Positions 27,982 through 36,293 of a DNA stretch of 64,000 nt are shown here, piece after piece. The DNA comes from Microbacterium sp. TPD7012 (GTDB taxonomy: Bacteria; Actinomycetota; Actinomycetes; Actinomycetales; Microbacteriaceae). Where the stretch lies: NCBI RefSeq assembly GCF_003075395.1, contig NZ_QDFV01000001.1, positions 248,001 to 312,000 on the forward strand, read 5' to 3'. Under the pieces are notes generated by a model. The model searched no databases and had not been told where the DNA came from. It saw only the letters and a list, made by a program, of their open reading frames with translations. Numbering within the stretch: position 1 is the first letter of the stretch; each line of letters starts with the position of its first letter. A program made the translations under genes and the position numbers.

Positions 27982-28568
27982 GCACCTACTCGATCCCGAA
28001 CGTCATCGCGCAGCATCCGCGCGGGGAACGCATCATGGACGTCTACTCGCACCTGCTGGCGGAGCGCGTCATCTACCTCGGCACCGGCATCGACGCCGGT
28101 GTCGCGAATGCGCTGATCGCGCAGCTGCTGCATCTCGACGCCGACAGCCCCGAGAGCGGCATCCAGTTCTACATCAACAGCGAGGGCGGCGACCCCGGTG
28201 CCGCGCTGGCGATCTACGACACCATGCAGCACATCCGTCCGCGCATCGCCACGACCTGCGTGGGGCAGGCGATCGGACCGGCCGCGCTGCTGGTCGCCGC
28301 GGGTGCCGCAGGAGAGCGGGCGGCCCTGGCGCACGCGCGCATCGTGCTGCATCAGCCCGCAGGGCAGTCGCGCGGTGCGATCCCCGACCTCATCCTCGCG
28401 GCCGACGAGGTGGTGCGCGTCCGCTCCGACATGGAGGCCATCCTCGCCAGGCACAGCGGCCGCACGGTCGAGGAGCTCCGTGCCGACACCGACCGCGACC
28501 GGGTGTTCACGGCATCCGCCGCGCTCGACTACGGACTCATCGACACGGTGCTCGGCGAGCGAGGCTGA
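27978..28568 (+). CDS. ClpP-like subunit lacking the catalytic serine
   Basis: A 196-residue ClpP-fold subunit, 196 being the usual ClpP length. It keeps IQFYINSEGGDPGAALAIYDTM, the base His125 in RIVLHQPAGQSRGAIPDL, the acid Asp170 in RADTDRDRVFTASAALDYGLID, and the pore-facing sequences. The nucleophile position, 25 residues before His125, is Gly100 in VGQAIGPAALL (codon GGA at 28275-28277) instead of serine. It should therefore be proteolytically dead and act as a structural or specificity ring, like ClpR of cyanobacteria. It is translationally coupled to the active ClpP, which fits a mixed tetradecamer. It is not decaying: the frame is intact and codon use is normal. Confidence 0.88.
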   Translation: MSTYSIPNVIAQHPRGERIMDVYSHLLAERVIYLGTGIDAGVANALIAQLLHLDADSPESGIQFYINSEGGDPGAALAIYDTMQHIRPRIATTCVGQAIGPAALLVAAGAAGERAALAHARIVLHQPAGQSRGAIPDLILAADEVVRVRSDMEAILARHSGRTVEELRADTDRDRVFTASAALDYGLIDTVLGERG

Positions 28569-28584
28569 CGGCCCTTCGACAGGC

Positions 28585-28941
28585 TCAGGCCGCCAGCGCG
28601 AACATCGCGCGCCCGGCCGAGACCACGGCGGATGCCGGCGCGACGGTCGACCGGAGGTCGTCGGCGACCGCGCTGGTGAGCTCGATGAGCGAGGTCTCGA
28701 GCGCTCCGCTGATCGCGGCGATCATCTCGCTGGACGGCTCCTTCAATCCGCGCTCGACCTCGGAGAGGTACTGCGGCGAGACACCGGCCTTCTCTGCTGT
28801 CTCGGTGAGCGTCTCCTCGCGTTCGTGCCGGCGCCGCCGCAGCTGATCGCCGAGGAGCTGGCGCCAGAGGGGCTCCGGGTCGCTCGGCCGCGGGCGGCGG
28901 GAAGGACGAGGGGCGCGGGGGAACGGGACGATGTCGGCCAT
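28585..28941 (-). CDS. XRE-family regulator of the ClgR/PopR type
   Basis: A 118-residue regulator with one helix-turn-helix of the ClgR/PopR group. The diagnostic sequence is LLGDQLRRRRHEREETLTETAEKAGVSPQYLSEVERGLKEPSSEMIAAISGALETSLIEL. Residues 1-20 are basic and proline-rich. The tail ends in small hydrophobics (AGRAMFALAA), and in related regulators an Ala-Ala end makes the protein a Clp substrate. In Streptomyces PopR activates an accessory clpP operon and is degraded by ClpP, and the same gene arrangement is seen here. It is convergent with the clpP pair, 16 bases away. A TATCGT box five bases before the ATG suggests a leaderless message. Confidence 0.82.
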   Translation of the reverse strand: MADIVPFPRAPRPSRRPRPSDPEPLWRQLLGDQLRRRRHEREETLTETAEKAGVSPQYLSEVERGLKEPSSEMIAAISGALETSLIELTSAVADDLRSTVAPASAVVSAGRAMFALAA

Positions 28942-28979
28942 GCCTCACGATAGGCCGAGACATCCGCGCTGTTCGAGCG

Positions 28980-28998
28980 GTTCTGCTCAGAGCAGAAC
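28980..28998. promoter_or_regulatory. Perfect 19-base palindrome upstream of the popR-like gene
   Basis: GTTCTGCTC and GAGCAGAAC flank a single A. The core TCTGCT-CAG-AGCAGA (28982-28996) matches the PopR-type site upstream of the clpP pair. It lies about 39-57 bases before the regulator start, a suitable place for autoregulation. Confidence 0.65.
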
Positions 28999-29134
28999 GA
29001 AGAGCCGAAACCGATATTCCAGCATCTTCCACAGCAGGCCGATTTCGCGTGAACAGCCGGCTGATAGCTTTCTGCGCGCCGGGACGACGACGATTCACCG
29101 TCGCCCCGGAGGCCCTGTGGGGGACATGGGGGTA

Positions 29135-29179
29135 GGGCGGGGAGTGAGGCGGCCGGAGCCGCTCTCACTCCCCACGCCC
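29135..29179. promoter_or_regulatory. Strong hairpin in the region upstream of mscL
   Basis: GGGGAGTGAG followed by GCGGC (29139-29153) pairs with GCCGC and CTCACTCCCC (29158-29173) with one bulged T and a four-base loop. GGGC and GCCC extend it outward past a two-base bulge. It ends 31 bases before the mscL ATG. As the next gene upstream is divergent, it is not that gene's terminator and probably lies in the mscL leader. The remainder of the 269-base gap shows no ORF. Confidence 0.6.
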
Positions 29180-29210
29180 GCAGTGACCATCGGAGAGAGC
29201 GGACAGAGCA

Positions 29211-29624
29211 ATGATCAACGGATTCAAGGAATTCATCCTTCGCGGCAACGTCATCGAGCTGGCGGTCGCCGTCGTCATCGGCGCCGCGTTCACGGCCATC
29301 GTCAACGTCCTCGTCGAGGCGCTCATCAATCCGCTGATCGGCCTGTTCTTCCAGGCGGGAAGCCTGGATGAGGCGATGCAGGTGGAGGTGCCGACGCTCG
29401 GCGGAGGCACCTCGGTCTTCGCCTTCGGCCTGATCATCGGCGCGGTCATCAACTTCCTCGCGGTCGCCGCCGTCGTCTACTTCGTCTTCGTCCTTCCGAT
29501 GAACAAGGCGAAGGAGCGCGCCGACCGCCTGCGTCCCGCCGTCGTCGAGCCCGAGCCGCTGCCCACCGAGGCCGAGCTCCTCATCGAGATCCGCGACCTC
29601 CTGCAGTCGCGCCGAAGCGTCTGA
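29211..29624 (+). CDS. mscL: Large-conductance mechanosensitive channel MscL
   Basis: A 137-residue MscL, the emergency valve that opens under membrane tension after osmotic downshock. GFKEFILRGNVIELAVAVVIGAAFTAIVNVLVEALINPLIG is the first membrane helix with its amphipathic lead, and FAFGLIIGAVINFLAVAAVVYFVFVLPMN the second. The cytoplasmic carboxyl helix LPTEAELLIEIRDLLQS completes the pentamer bundle. Start at 29211 follows a GGAGAG stretch about 15 bases away. A strong hairpin precedes the gene in its probable leader. It is followed by a surface-protein gene after 41 bases. Confidence 0.96.
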   Translation: MINGFKEFILRGNVIELAVAVVIGAAFTAIVNVLVEALINPLIGLFFQAGSLDEAMQVEVPTLGGGTSVFAFGLIIGAVINFLAVAAVVYFVFVLPMNKAKERADRLRPAVVEPEPLPTEAELLIEIRDLLQSRRSV

Positions 29625-29665
29625 CGACGCCATCCTCCGACCAGACCACCGCTAAGGGGCCCTGC

Positions 29666-32600
29666 GTGTCACCGTCATCCGTCTTCGCCCGCATCATCGG
29701 CACGAGAGAAAGGCGATCGCCTCGGTCCCGACCGATCGCCGCGGTCACCGCCGGCGTGCTCGTCGCCGCCGGCCTCACGGTCGCCGGAGCGGCCGCTCCG
29801 GCGGCAGCGGCGGCCCCCCTGGCCTGCATCAACACCCTGTACTTCAGCAACGGCACGGCGGGGAACGTCGGTCAGCTGGACCTCTCGACGGGTACGACCT
29901 CCGCCGCACCGGTCTTCGCGACCCCGGCGAATGCGGGCACGAGCACGAACCAGCTGGGGATCGGCGCCGACGGCACCGTCGCGATCACCGGAACGACCAC
30001 GAGCGTCGTCGAGTACGAACCGGCGGCGAGCGCGGACGGCACGGTCACGGCCTCGCCCAAGACGGCGGGCGTCGCCCAGGGGACGATGGGCGCGATCAAC
30101 CCGGCGACCGGGCTGTACTACTACGGCGGATTCTCGGGGAGCACCGTCAACCTCTACGTCTTCGACCCGGCGACGAACAGCGCGCCGGCGGGGCCCGTCG
30201 TGTCGATCACGACGACCAACCCGCCCGGTCTGAACGGCGACATCGCGTTCGACAAGACGGGTCGGCTGTACGTGGTCGCCGGAGGCGCGAACCAGGCCGC
30301 CCTGTACGTCGCCGACGGCACGGTCCCGACCTCCGGCACCGGCACCACCCTGAGCTCGCGCGAGCTGTCGCGCGGCACGACCACGGCGGCGACGAACGGC
30401 ATCGCCTTCGGATCCGACGGCTTCCTCTACCTCGGCGGTCTCACCGTGCTGCAGAAGACGAACCCGATCACGGGCGCGCCGACCGGGACCACGTTCACCC
30501 TCACGGGCGCCACCTCGACCGACCTCGGCTCCTGCGCGAACCCGTCCACCGCACAGACCGTCACAGGATTCGACGGCCCCCGCGCCCAGCCCACCGATCA
30601 GGTGCGCGTCGTGCTCGAGGGCGGCTCGTACGGTCCTGACGGGACCACGCCGGACTTCCCGGACAGCGACTCCGGCCCCGACGGCGACGGCGACCCCAGC
30701 GAACCCGGCCTCATCATCCCGGGGGAGACCTACACGATGCGGCAGGAGCCCGTCGGCACCACGGACCTCGACGACTACACGACGACCTGGACGTGCACCG
30801 ATGCGACCGGTGCCGTCGTCGCGAGCGGCACCGGCAACAGCGCCACGTTCACCGCGCCGGCCGGCACGGACGGCGCGAACATCGTCTGCGCCTTCGTCAA
30901 CGTGCTCCCGCCGCTCGTCGCGGTCCCGGATGCCGGCATCGGCGTCTTCGGCGCCCCCATCCCGCTCCCGGGAGCCAAGAACGACCAGCCGGGAACCGGC
31001 ACCATCCTGCCCGAGCAGACCGTGTTCACGGATCCGACCGCGACCGACGGCGGCAAGAGGCTCCAGACCCCCGACGGCGTCTGGACGATCGACACCGACG
31101 GCGGGATCACCTTCACCCCGGCCCCCGGGTTCAGCGGCGACGCCACCGCCGAGTACCGCATCGTCGACGACAACGGGCAGACATCCACCGCCACGGAGAC
31201 CGCGACGGTGCGCCCCGGTCCCACGGCCGTCGCCGACACCGCTGCGACGACGCAGGGGACCAGTGTGCAGATCCCCGTGCTCGGGAACGATGCACCCGGC
31301 CAGAACGCCGACGGCACTCCGGGGGCCGTTCCGCCGGCATCCGTCGTCTTCGAGACGACCGGGCAGCCGGCCGGATCCGTCGTGAGCTCCGACGGCCGCC
31401 GTCTCGAAGTGCCGGGCGAGGGCGTCTACACGATCGACCAGACGACCGGCGTCGTGACCTTCGCGCCGGATCCGACCTTCGACGGCCCGACGACGACGCC
31501 CGTCGCCTACCGCTTCACAGACAGCCTGGGCAATCCCGCGGCGTCGACCATCACGGTCACGGTCACGGCCGTGACTCCGACGGCCGTGAACGATTCGACC
31601 ACCACGCCGCACGCGACCCCGGTGACCGTCGACGTCGTCGGCAACGACGTCCCCGGACCCGGGGGCGCGATCGTCCCCACCTCGACGGTCTTCACCGATC
31701 CGGCCGCCACCGACGGCGGCACGTCTCTGGTCACACCCGAGGGCACCTGGCGCGTGACCCCGGAGGGGCAGGTCGAGTTCACTCCGGCGGACGGCTTCAC
31801 CGGCACCGCGTCGACGCCGTATCGGATCACCGATGCGAACGGTCAGCAGAGCACCGCGACCGTGTCGGTCACCGTTCGCCCAGGACCGACCGCGAACCCG
31901 GACAGCGCCTCGACACCCCAGAACGTCGACGTGTCGTTCCCGGTCCTCGGCAACGACGTGCCCGGCACGGCGGCCGACGGCAGCGCGGGCGCCTTCGACC
32001 GTGATTCGTTCCGGTTCAGCGTCACGCCCGGGCTTCCCGCCGGCAGCGCGGTGGGCGGCAGCGGTCGCGTGCTCACGGTTCCCGGGGAGGGCGTGTACAC
32101 CTTCGATCCGGCGACCGGTGACGTCACCTTCGACCCCGAGCCGCTGTTCACGGGCGCTGTGACGCCGGTCACGTACATCGTCACCGACTCGTTCGGCAAC
32201 GACGCGTCGACGACGGTCTCCGTCACGGTCACCGCGGTGACGCCGACGGCGATCGGCGACGCCGCGAAGACTCCCGGGTCGACTCCCGTCGACATCGACA
32301 TCCTCGCCAACGACGAGCCGGGCGCTCCCTCGGCGCCGCTCGTGCCCTCATCGGTCGTCTTCACCTCGCCGGATGCGACGGACGGGGGCAAGACGCTGGT
32401 CGTTCCCGGCGAGGGGACCTGGGTCGTGCGGGACGACGGCACGGTGCGCTTCAGCCCCGTCCCGGGCTTCGCCGGTCCGACCGCGCCGGTGGTCTATCGC
32501 GTGGCCGATGAGAACGGCACCCTCGCCACGGCCGAGATCATCGTCACCGTGGGCAGCGGGGCACTCGCTGCACCCGACGCGGAGACGACGCTGCAGAACA

Positions 32601-34753
32601 CACCGGTCGTCCTCGACGTCCTGGACAACGACTTCGCGAGCGATCTCGGGAGCCCGTGCGATCCCGGTGAGACGAACGTGCCGGCCGGGTGCGACACGGG
32701 GATCCTCGTCCCGCCGAGCGTGATGTTCCCGACGGCGGGTCAGCCGGTGGGCGCGATCGTCACCGACGGCGGCACGACGCTGACCGTGCCGGGCGAGGGC
32801 GTGTACTCGGCCGATCCTGCCGGCAGAGTCACCTTCACCCCGGAACCGGCCTTCACCGGAACCGCGACGAGCGTCGTCTACGGCGCGACCGACTCGCACG
32901 GCGCGACCGTCTCATCGACCATCACCGTCACCGTCACCGGTGTGACGCCCCAGGCTCAGGACGACAGCGCGACCACACCGTTCGGAGTGCCCGTCGCCGT
33001 CGACCTGCTCGACGACGACAGCGCCGGCGACGCCTCGGCGCCGCTGGTGCCGGCCGCCACGGTGTTCCCGGCCACGGGACAGCCGTCCGGCGTCACCGTC
33101 TCCGCCGACGGAAAGACGCTCACGATCGACGGGCAGGGCACGTACGTGCTCGACGCCGCGGGCTCCGTCGTCTTCACGCCGGCCGATGGCTTCAGCGGAA
33201 CGACGACCCCCGTGATCTACCGGATCGCCGACGCCAACGGCACGACCGACGACGCCCGCGTGCAGATCACCGTCCGGCCCGGACCGGTCGCGGCTCCCGA
33301 CACGGACTCGACGCCGCAGGGCGTCCCGGTGACCCTGCGGCCGCTCGACAACGACACCCCGTCCCGCAACGCCGACGACTCGGAGGGCGCGTGGGATGCG
33401 AGCACTCTGCGCTTCCCGACCACGGGCCAGCCGGCCGGCGCCCAGGTGCTCGACGGGGGCACCCGCCTCGTCGTGCCCGGGGAGGGCACCTACACCGCGG
33501 CCGCCGACGGCTCGGTCACGTTCACGCCGCTCCCCGCCTTCGCCGGCCTCGCCTCCGTGGTGTCGTACACCGTCACAGACGCGATCGGGAACGGGGTCAC
33601 CTCGACCATCGTGATCGAGGTCACCCCGGTCATCCCGACCGCGACCGACGACGCGGCCGTGACACCGTTCGCGACTCCCGTGACGTTCGACCTCGCCGGG
33701 AACGACGAGCCCGGCGACCCCGCGGTTCCTCTCGACCTCGCCTCCGTGGTCTTCGAGGCGTCCGGCATCCCCGCCGGCCTCACGGCCGAGATCCGCGACG
33801 GCGGCAAGACGCTCGACGTCGCCGGCGAGGGCGTCTACACGCTGCGCGCCGACGGGACGGTGACGTTCACGCCCGCGGAGGGTTTCAGCGGCACGACGAC
33901 CCCGGTCCGCTACACGATCCTCGACGAGAACGGCTCGTCCGCGAACGCGGCGCTCACCGTGACCGTGCGACCGGGGCCCGACGCGAACGCCGATGTCGAG
34001 AGCACGCCGCAGAACGTGCCCGTGACCGTCGACATCCTCGGCAACGACAGCCCCGGGCAGCAGGCGGACGGGACGGACGGGGTGCTCGACCCCGCGTCCC
34101 TGGTCTTCCCCGCGACGGGTCAGCCGGTCGGCTCGACCGTCGGCGGAGGCGGCAAGACGCTCGACGTCCCCGGCGAGGGCACGTACGAGATCGGATCGGA
34201 CGGACGGGTGACCTTCACGCCTGTTCCCGCGTTCCGCGGAGCGGCGACGCCCGTGACGTACGCCGTGACCGATTCGCTCGGCAACTCCGCCAGCTCGACG
34301 GTGACCATCACGGTCGCAGGCGTCGATCCGATCGCGCGGAACAACGCGGCGACCACCGCGCCGGGAGTCCCGGTGGTGATCGATGTGATCGGCGACGACG
34401 CTCCGGGTACCACCGGAGTGCCGCTCGACCGCTCGACCCTCCGCATCGTGGGCGCCGACGGCGCGCTCGTGACAGATCTCACCGTCCCCGGTGAGGGCGT
34501 CTGGACCGTGGTGGACGGCAAGATCGTGTTCACGCCCGCGCCCGGGTTCGTCGGCAGGACCACGTCGATCACCTACTCGGTGGCGGACGCGAACGGCACG
34601 CGGGTCACCGCGACCGTGACCGTGACGGTGGCCGCTGGCGCGGGCACCGCTCTCCCGACGACCGGTGGTGCCGTGCCGTGGATCCCCCTCGGGGCGGGCC
34701 TCCTGCTGCTGCTCGCCGGGATCGCGATCCTGATCCGTCGACGTTCGGCCTGA
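29666..34753 (+). CDS. LPXTG-anchored surface protein with 11 CshA-type fibril repeats
   Basis: A 1695-residue secreted surface protein. Residues 1-50 form a signal peptide ending in an AAPAAAAAP stretch. Residues 50-300 resemble a propeller-like domain (GQLDLSTGTTSAAP, GIAFGSDGFLYLGGL), and residues 300-415 a prealbumin-like domain with an acidic linker. Residues 420-1655 hold eleven repeats of about 100-115 residues that alternate between two types. One type carries VPGEGVYT and TFTPEPAFTG-like strands ending in TVTAVTP; the other carries TDGGKTL and PxxGFSGT ending in TVRPGP. They resemble CshA fibril repeats. The end carries LPTTG (1663-1667), a hydrophobic helix and RRRSA, the sortase sorting signal. 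The start is GTG with AAGGGG six bases upstream. Its length would let it project far from the wall, as adhesins do. Confidence 0.9.
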   Translation: MSPSSVFARIIGTRERRSPRSRPIAAVTAGVLVAAGLTVAGAAAPAAAAAPLACINTLYFSNGTAGNVGQLDLSTGTTSAAPVFATPANAGTSTNQLGIGADGTVAITGTTTSVVEYEPAASADGTVTASPKTAGVAQGTMGAINPATGLYYYGGFSGSTVNLYVFDPATNSAPAGPVVSITTTNPPGLNGDIAFDKTGRLYVVAGGANQAALYVADGTVPTSGTGTTLSSRELSRGTTTAATNGIAFGSDGFLYLGGLTVLQKTNPITGAPTGTTFTLTGATSTDLGSCANPSTAQTVTGFDGPRAQPTDQVRVVLEGGSYGPDGTTPDFPDSDSGPDGDGDPSEPGLIIPGETYTMRQEPVGTTDLDDYTTTWTCTDATGAVVASGTGNSATFTAPAGTDGANIVCAFVNVLPPLVAVPDAGIGVFGAPIPLPGAKNDQPGTGTILPEQTVFTDPTATDGGKRLQTPDGVWTIDTDGGITFTPAPGFSGDATAEYRIVDDNGQTSTATETATVRPGPTAVADTAATTQGTSVQIPVLGNDAPGQNADGTPGAVPPASVVFETTGQPAGSVVSSDGRRLEVPGEGVYTIDQTTGVVTFAPDPTFDGPTTTPVAYRFTDSLGNPAASTITVTVTAVTPTAVNDSTTTPHATPVTVDVVGNDVPGPGGAIVPTSTVFTDPAATDGGTSLVTPEGTWRVTPEGQVEFTPADGFTGTASTPYRITDANGQQSTATVSVTVRPGPTANPDSASTPQNVDVSFPVLGNDVPGTAADGSAGAFDRDSFRFSVTPGLPAGSAVGGSGRVLTVPGEGVYTFDPATGDVTFDPEPLFTGAVTPVTYIVTDSFGNDASTTVSVTVTAVTPTAIGDAAKTPGSTPVDIDILANDEPGAPSAPLVPSSVVFTSPDATDGGKTLVVPGEGTWVVRDDGTVRFSPVPGFAGPTAPVVYRVADENGTLATAEIIVTVGSGALAAPDAETTLQNTPVVLDVLDNDFASDLGSPCDPGETNVPAGCDTGILVPPSVMFPTAGQPVGAIVTDGGTTLTVPGEGVYSADPAGRVTFTPEPAFTGTATSVVYGATDSHGATVSSTITVTVTGVTPQAQDDSATTPFGVPVAVDLLDDDSAGDASAPLVPAATVFPATGQPSGVTVSADGKTLTIDGQGTYVLDAAGSVVFTPADGFSGTTTPVIYRIADANGTTDDARVQITVRPGPVAAPDTDSTPQGVPVTLRPLDNDTPSRNADDSEGAWDASTLRFPTTGQPAGAQVLDGGTRLVVPGEGTYTAAADGSVTFTPLPAFAGLASVVSYTVTDAIGNGVTSTIVIEVTPVIPTATDDAAVTPFATPVTFDLAGNDEPGDPAVPLDLASVVFEASGIPAGLTAEIRDGGKTLDVAGEGVYTLRADGTVTFTPAEGFSGTTTPVRYTILDENGSSANAALTVTVRPGPDANADVESTPQNVPVTVDILGNDSPGQQADGTDGVLDPASLVFPATGQPVGSTVGGGGKTLDVPGEGTYEIGSDGRVTFTPVPAFRGAATPVTYAVTDSLGNSASSTVTITVAGVDPIARNNAATTAPGVPVVIDVIGDDAPGTTGVPLDRSTLRIVGADGALVTDLTVPGEGVWTVVDGKIVFTPAPGFVGRTTSITYSVADANGTRVTATVTVTVAAGAGTALPTTGGAVPWIPLGAGLLLLLAGIAILIRRRSA

Positions 34754-34754
34754 C

Positions 34755-35129
34755 GTGAGGGCCACCGTCCCGACCGTCGTCGCGGCGCTCGCCGCGGCGG
34801 CGGTCCTCGCCGGATGCAGCCCGTACGGACCGCCCGCGCCCTCGGTCACCGGGGGGACGAGTGCCGTGGACGATCTGACGATCGATGAGTGCCCGCCGGG
34901 GAGCGGACGTCTGGCGTCGACGGGTTCATTGCAGAACAGCGAAGGCGACGCGGGCGACTATCTCGTGCGCGTGAGCTGGCTCGACACCGACGGATCCGTG
35001 ATCGCGTCGGCGTGGCAGGAGATCGAGGCGGTGGATGCGGGAGCATCCGCCGACTGGTCCGTCTCCGCCGATCTCGGCGAGGCCTCCGCGAGCAGCTGCA
35101 CCGTCGCTCTCACGCGCGGCGTTCTCTGA
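34755..35129 (+). CDS. Small lipoprotein, unknown function
   Basis: A 124-residue secreted lipoprotein. The signal ends VLAGCSPYGPP with the lipid-carrying cysteine at residue 21. The mature domain is a short beta-rich fold (YLVRVSWLDTDGSVIASAWQEIEAV, ADWSVSADLGEASASSCTVAL) with two cysteines, Cys45 and one near the end, which may pair. The fold resembles FxLYD-like domains that follow secretory proteins, an inference from the VRVSWLD pattern. The GTG start lies one base after the stop of the surface-protein gene, so the two are probably co-translated. Confidence 0.75.
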   Translation: MRATVPTVVAALAAAAVLAGCSPYGPPAPSVTGGTSAVDDLTIDECPPGSGRLASTGSLQNSEGDAGDYLVRVSWLDTDGSVIASAWQEIEAVDAGASADWSVSADLGEASASSCTVALTRGVL

Positions 35130-35148
35130 CCCCACCGAGGCACGGGCG

Positions 35149-35607
35149 CTACAGAGCGGCGGTCACCCCGGGCAGCAGCTTGGTGAGGATCGTGCCGAGC
35201 TGCGCGCGCTCCTCGTCGCTGAGCGGACCCAGGACCAGCTCGCGGATCTGCGCGACGTGCACGGGCGCCGCCGACCGCAGCAGCTCACGTCCGGCGGGGG
35301 TGAGGGTCGCCGAGAGCGTTCGCCGGTCGCTGCCGCACGACGACCGCGCCACCCAGCCGCGCTCCTCGAGAGAGTCCAGGGCGTGGCTGAGGCGCGACCT
35401 GCTGAGCCCGGCGATCTGCGCGAGCTCGGTCATCGTGACCGTGCTCTCGCCCCGGCCGGCGAGCGTGATCAGGATCGCGTAGTGGGCGTGGTTGAGTCCG
35501 GTCTCGGCCTTGAGGGTGCGGTCGAGAACCTGCGGGAGCAGCTGCACGAACCGGATCGTCGGCAGCCACGTCGCCATCTCGGCGTCGTCGAGCCGACGCT
35601 CGTCCAT
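35149..35607 (-). CDS. MarR family transcriptional regulator
   Basis: A 152-residue MarR-type winged-helix regulator. The core reads LNHAHYAILITLAGRGESTVTMTELAQIAGLSRSRLSHALDSLEERGWVARSSCGSDRRTLSATLTPAGRELL, with the wing in SCGSDRRT. These dimers release DNA on binding small aromatic ligands or on oxidation. Start and ribA stop share a base (TGATG), so it is coupled to ribA and the EamA transporter upstream. It likely controls this operon; the TTGAA-2-TTCAA palindrome near the ribA start is a candidate site. Confidence 0.92.
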   Translation of the reverse strand: MDERRLDDAEMATWLPTIRFVQLLPQVLDRTLKAETGLNHAHYAILITLAGRGESTVTMTELAQIAGLSRSRLSHALDSLEERGWVARSSCGSDRRTLSATLTPAGRELLRSAAPVHVAQIRELVLGPLSDEERAQLGTILTKLLPGVTAAL

Positions 35608-36266
35608 CACGCGGCGGACAGGTCGATGGTGTGCGCGGTGTGATCGCGCTTGGCCTGCAGGTAGCGCGAGTTCGCGTCCGACAGGTGCACCCCGGTCGGC
35701 ACACGGTCCGTGACCCGGATGCCGAGTCCCTCGAGCTGCACCGCCTTGTCGGGGTTGTTGCTGAGCAGACGGATGCCGTCGACCCCCGCGGCCCGCAACA
35801 TCTGGGCTGCGACGGTGTAGTCGCGCTCGTCCTCGCCATGGCCGAGAGCGACGTTGGCCTCGTAGGTGTCGAGGCCGGAGTCCTGCAGGGCGTAGGCGTC
35901 GAGCTTGGCGTAGAGGCCGATGCCGCGACCCTCCTGGCGCAGGTAGAGCAGGAAACCGCCCTCGTCCGAGATCCGCTCGACCGCCTCGCGCAGCTGCGGG
36001 CCGCAGTCGCAGCGCTCGGAGCCGAACACGTCGCCGGTCAGGCACTCGCTGTGCGGGCGCACCAGCGGTGCGTCGCCACCGGCATCCGCTCGCTCCATCG
36101 CCGCGCGCCAGTCTCCGAGTCCCAGCAGCAGGTGCTCACGGCCGTCGACGAGTCCGTCGAACGTGACCACATCGGCGGTCGTGGCGAAACCGTCGGCGAA
36201 GCGCAGCGGCACGCGTACCCGCGTGCGCTCGGTGGCGACCGGAACGACGGTTGAAGTTTCAATCAT
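35607..36266 (-). CDS. ribA: GTP cyclohydrolase II
   Basis: A 219-residue stand-alone GTP cyclohydrolase II, the first committed enzyme of riboflavin synthesis, converting GTP to 2,5-diamino-6-ribosylamino-4(3H)-pyrimidinone 5'-phosphate, formate and pyrophosphate. The zinc site is SECLTGDVFGSERCDCGPQL, with three cysteines. LLYLRQEGRGIGLYAKLDAYALQD is the catalytic and phosphate-binding segment, and IRLLSNNPDKAVQLEGLGI the carboxyl core. There is no fused DHBP synthase. It sits between EamA and marR genes, so it may be an accessory copy under MarR control rather than the main rib operon. Confidence 0.92.
   Translation of the reverse strand: MIETSTVVPVATERTRVRVPLRFADGFATTADVVTFDGLVDGREHLLLGLGDWRAAMERADAGGDAPLVRPHSECLTGDVFGSERCDCGPQLREAVERISDEGGFLLYLRQEGRGIGLYAKLDAYALQDSGLDTYEANVALGHGEDERDYTVAAQMLRAAGVDGIRLLSNNPDKAVQLEGLGIRVTDRVPTGVHLSDANSRYLQAKRDHTAHTIDLSAA
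36251..36262. promoter_or_regulatory. Palindrome TTGAA-2-TTCAA at the ribA start, candidate MarR site
   Basis: TTGAAGTTTCAA lies over codons 2-5 of ribA, just after the ATG at 36266. TTGAA-type half sites are typical for MarR dimers. It may allow the co-transcribed MarR to repress ribA-marR separately from the transporter. Confidence 0.35.
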
Positions 36267-36293
36267 GCGAGATGCAACGCGTCGACGGGTCGT

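Noticed and set aside
29724..34740. Regular internal repeats as a possible CRISPR array
   Set aside because: Repeats are about 300 bases, imperfect, alternate in type and are in frame within a protein gene; no cas genes are present.
32689..34849. Large frames on both strands inside the repeat protein gene
   Set aside because: Shadows caused by GC-rich repeats; the plus frame of the surface protein has signal peptide, repeats and sorting signal.
36267..36293. FMN riboswitch ahead of ribA
   Set aside because: Only 27 bases separate ribA from the transporter gene, too short for an FMN element.
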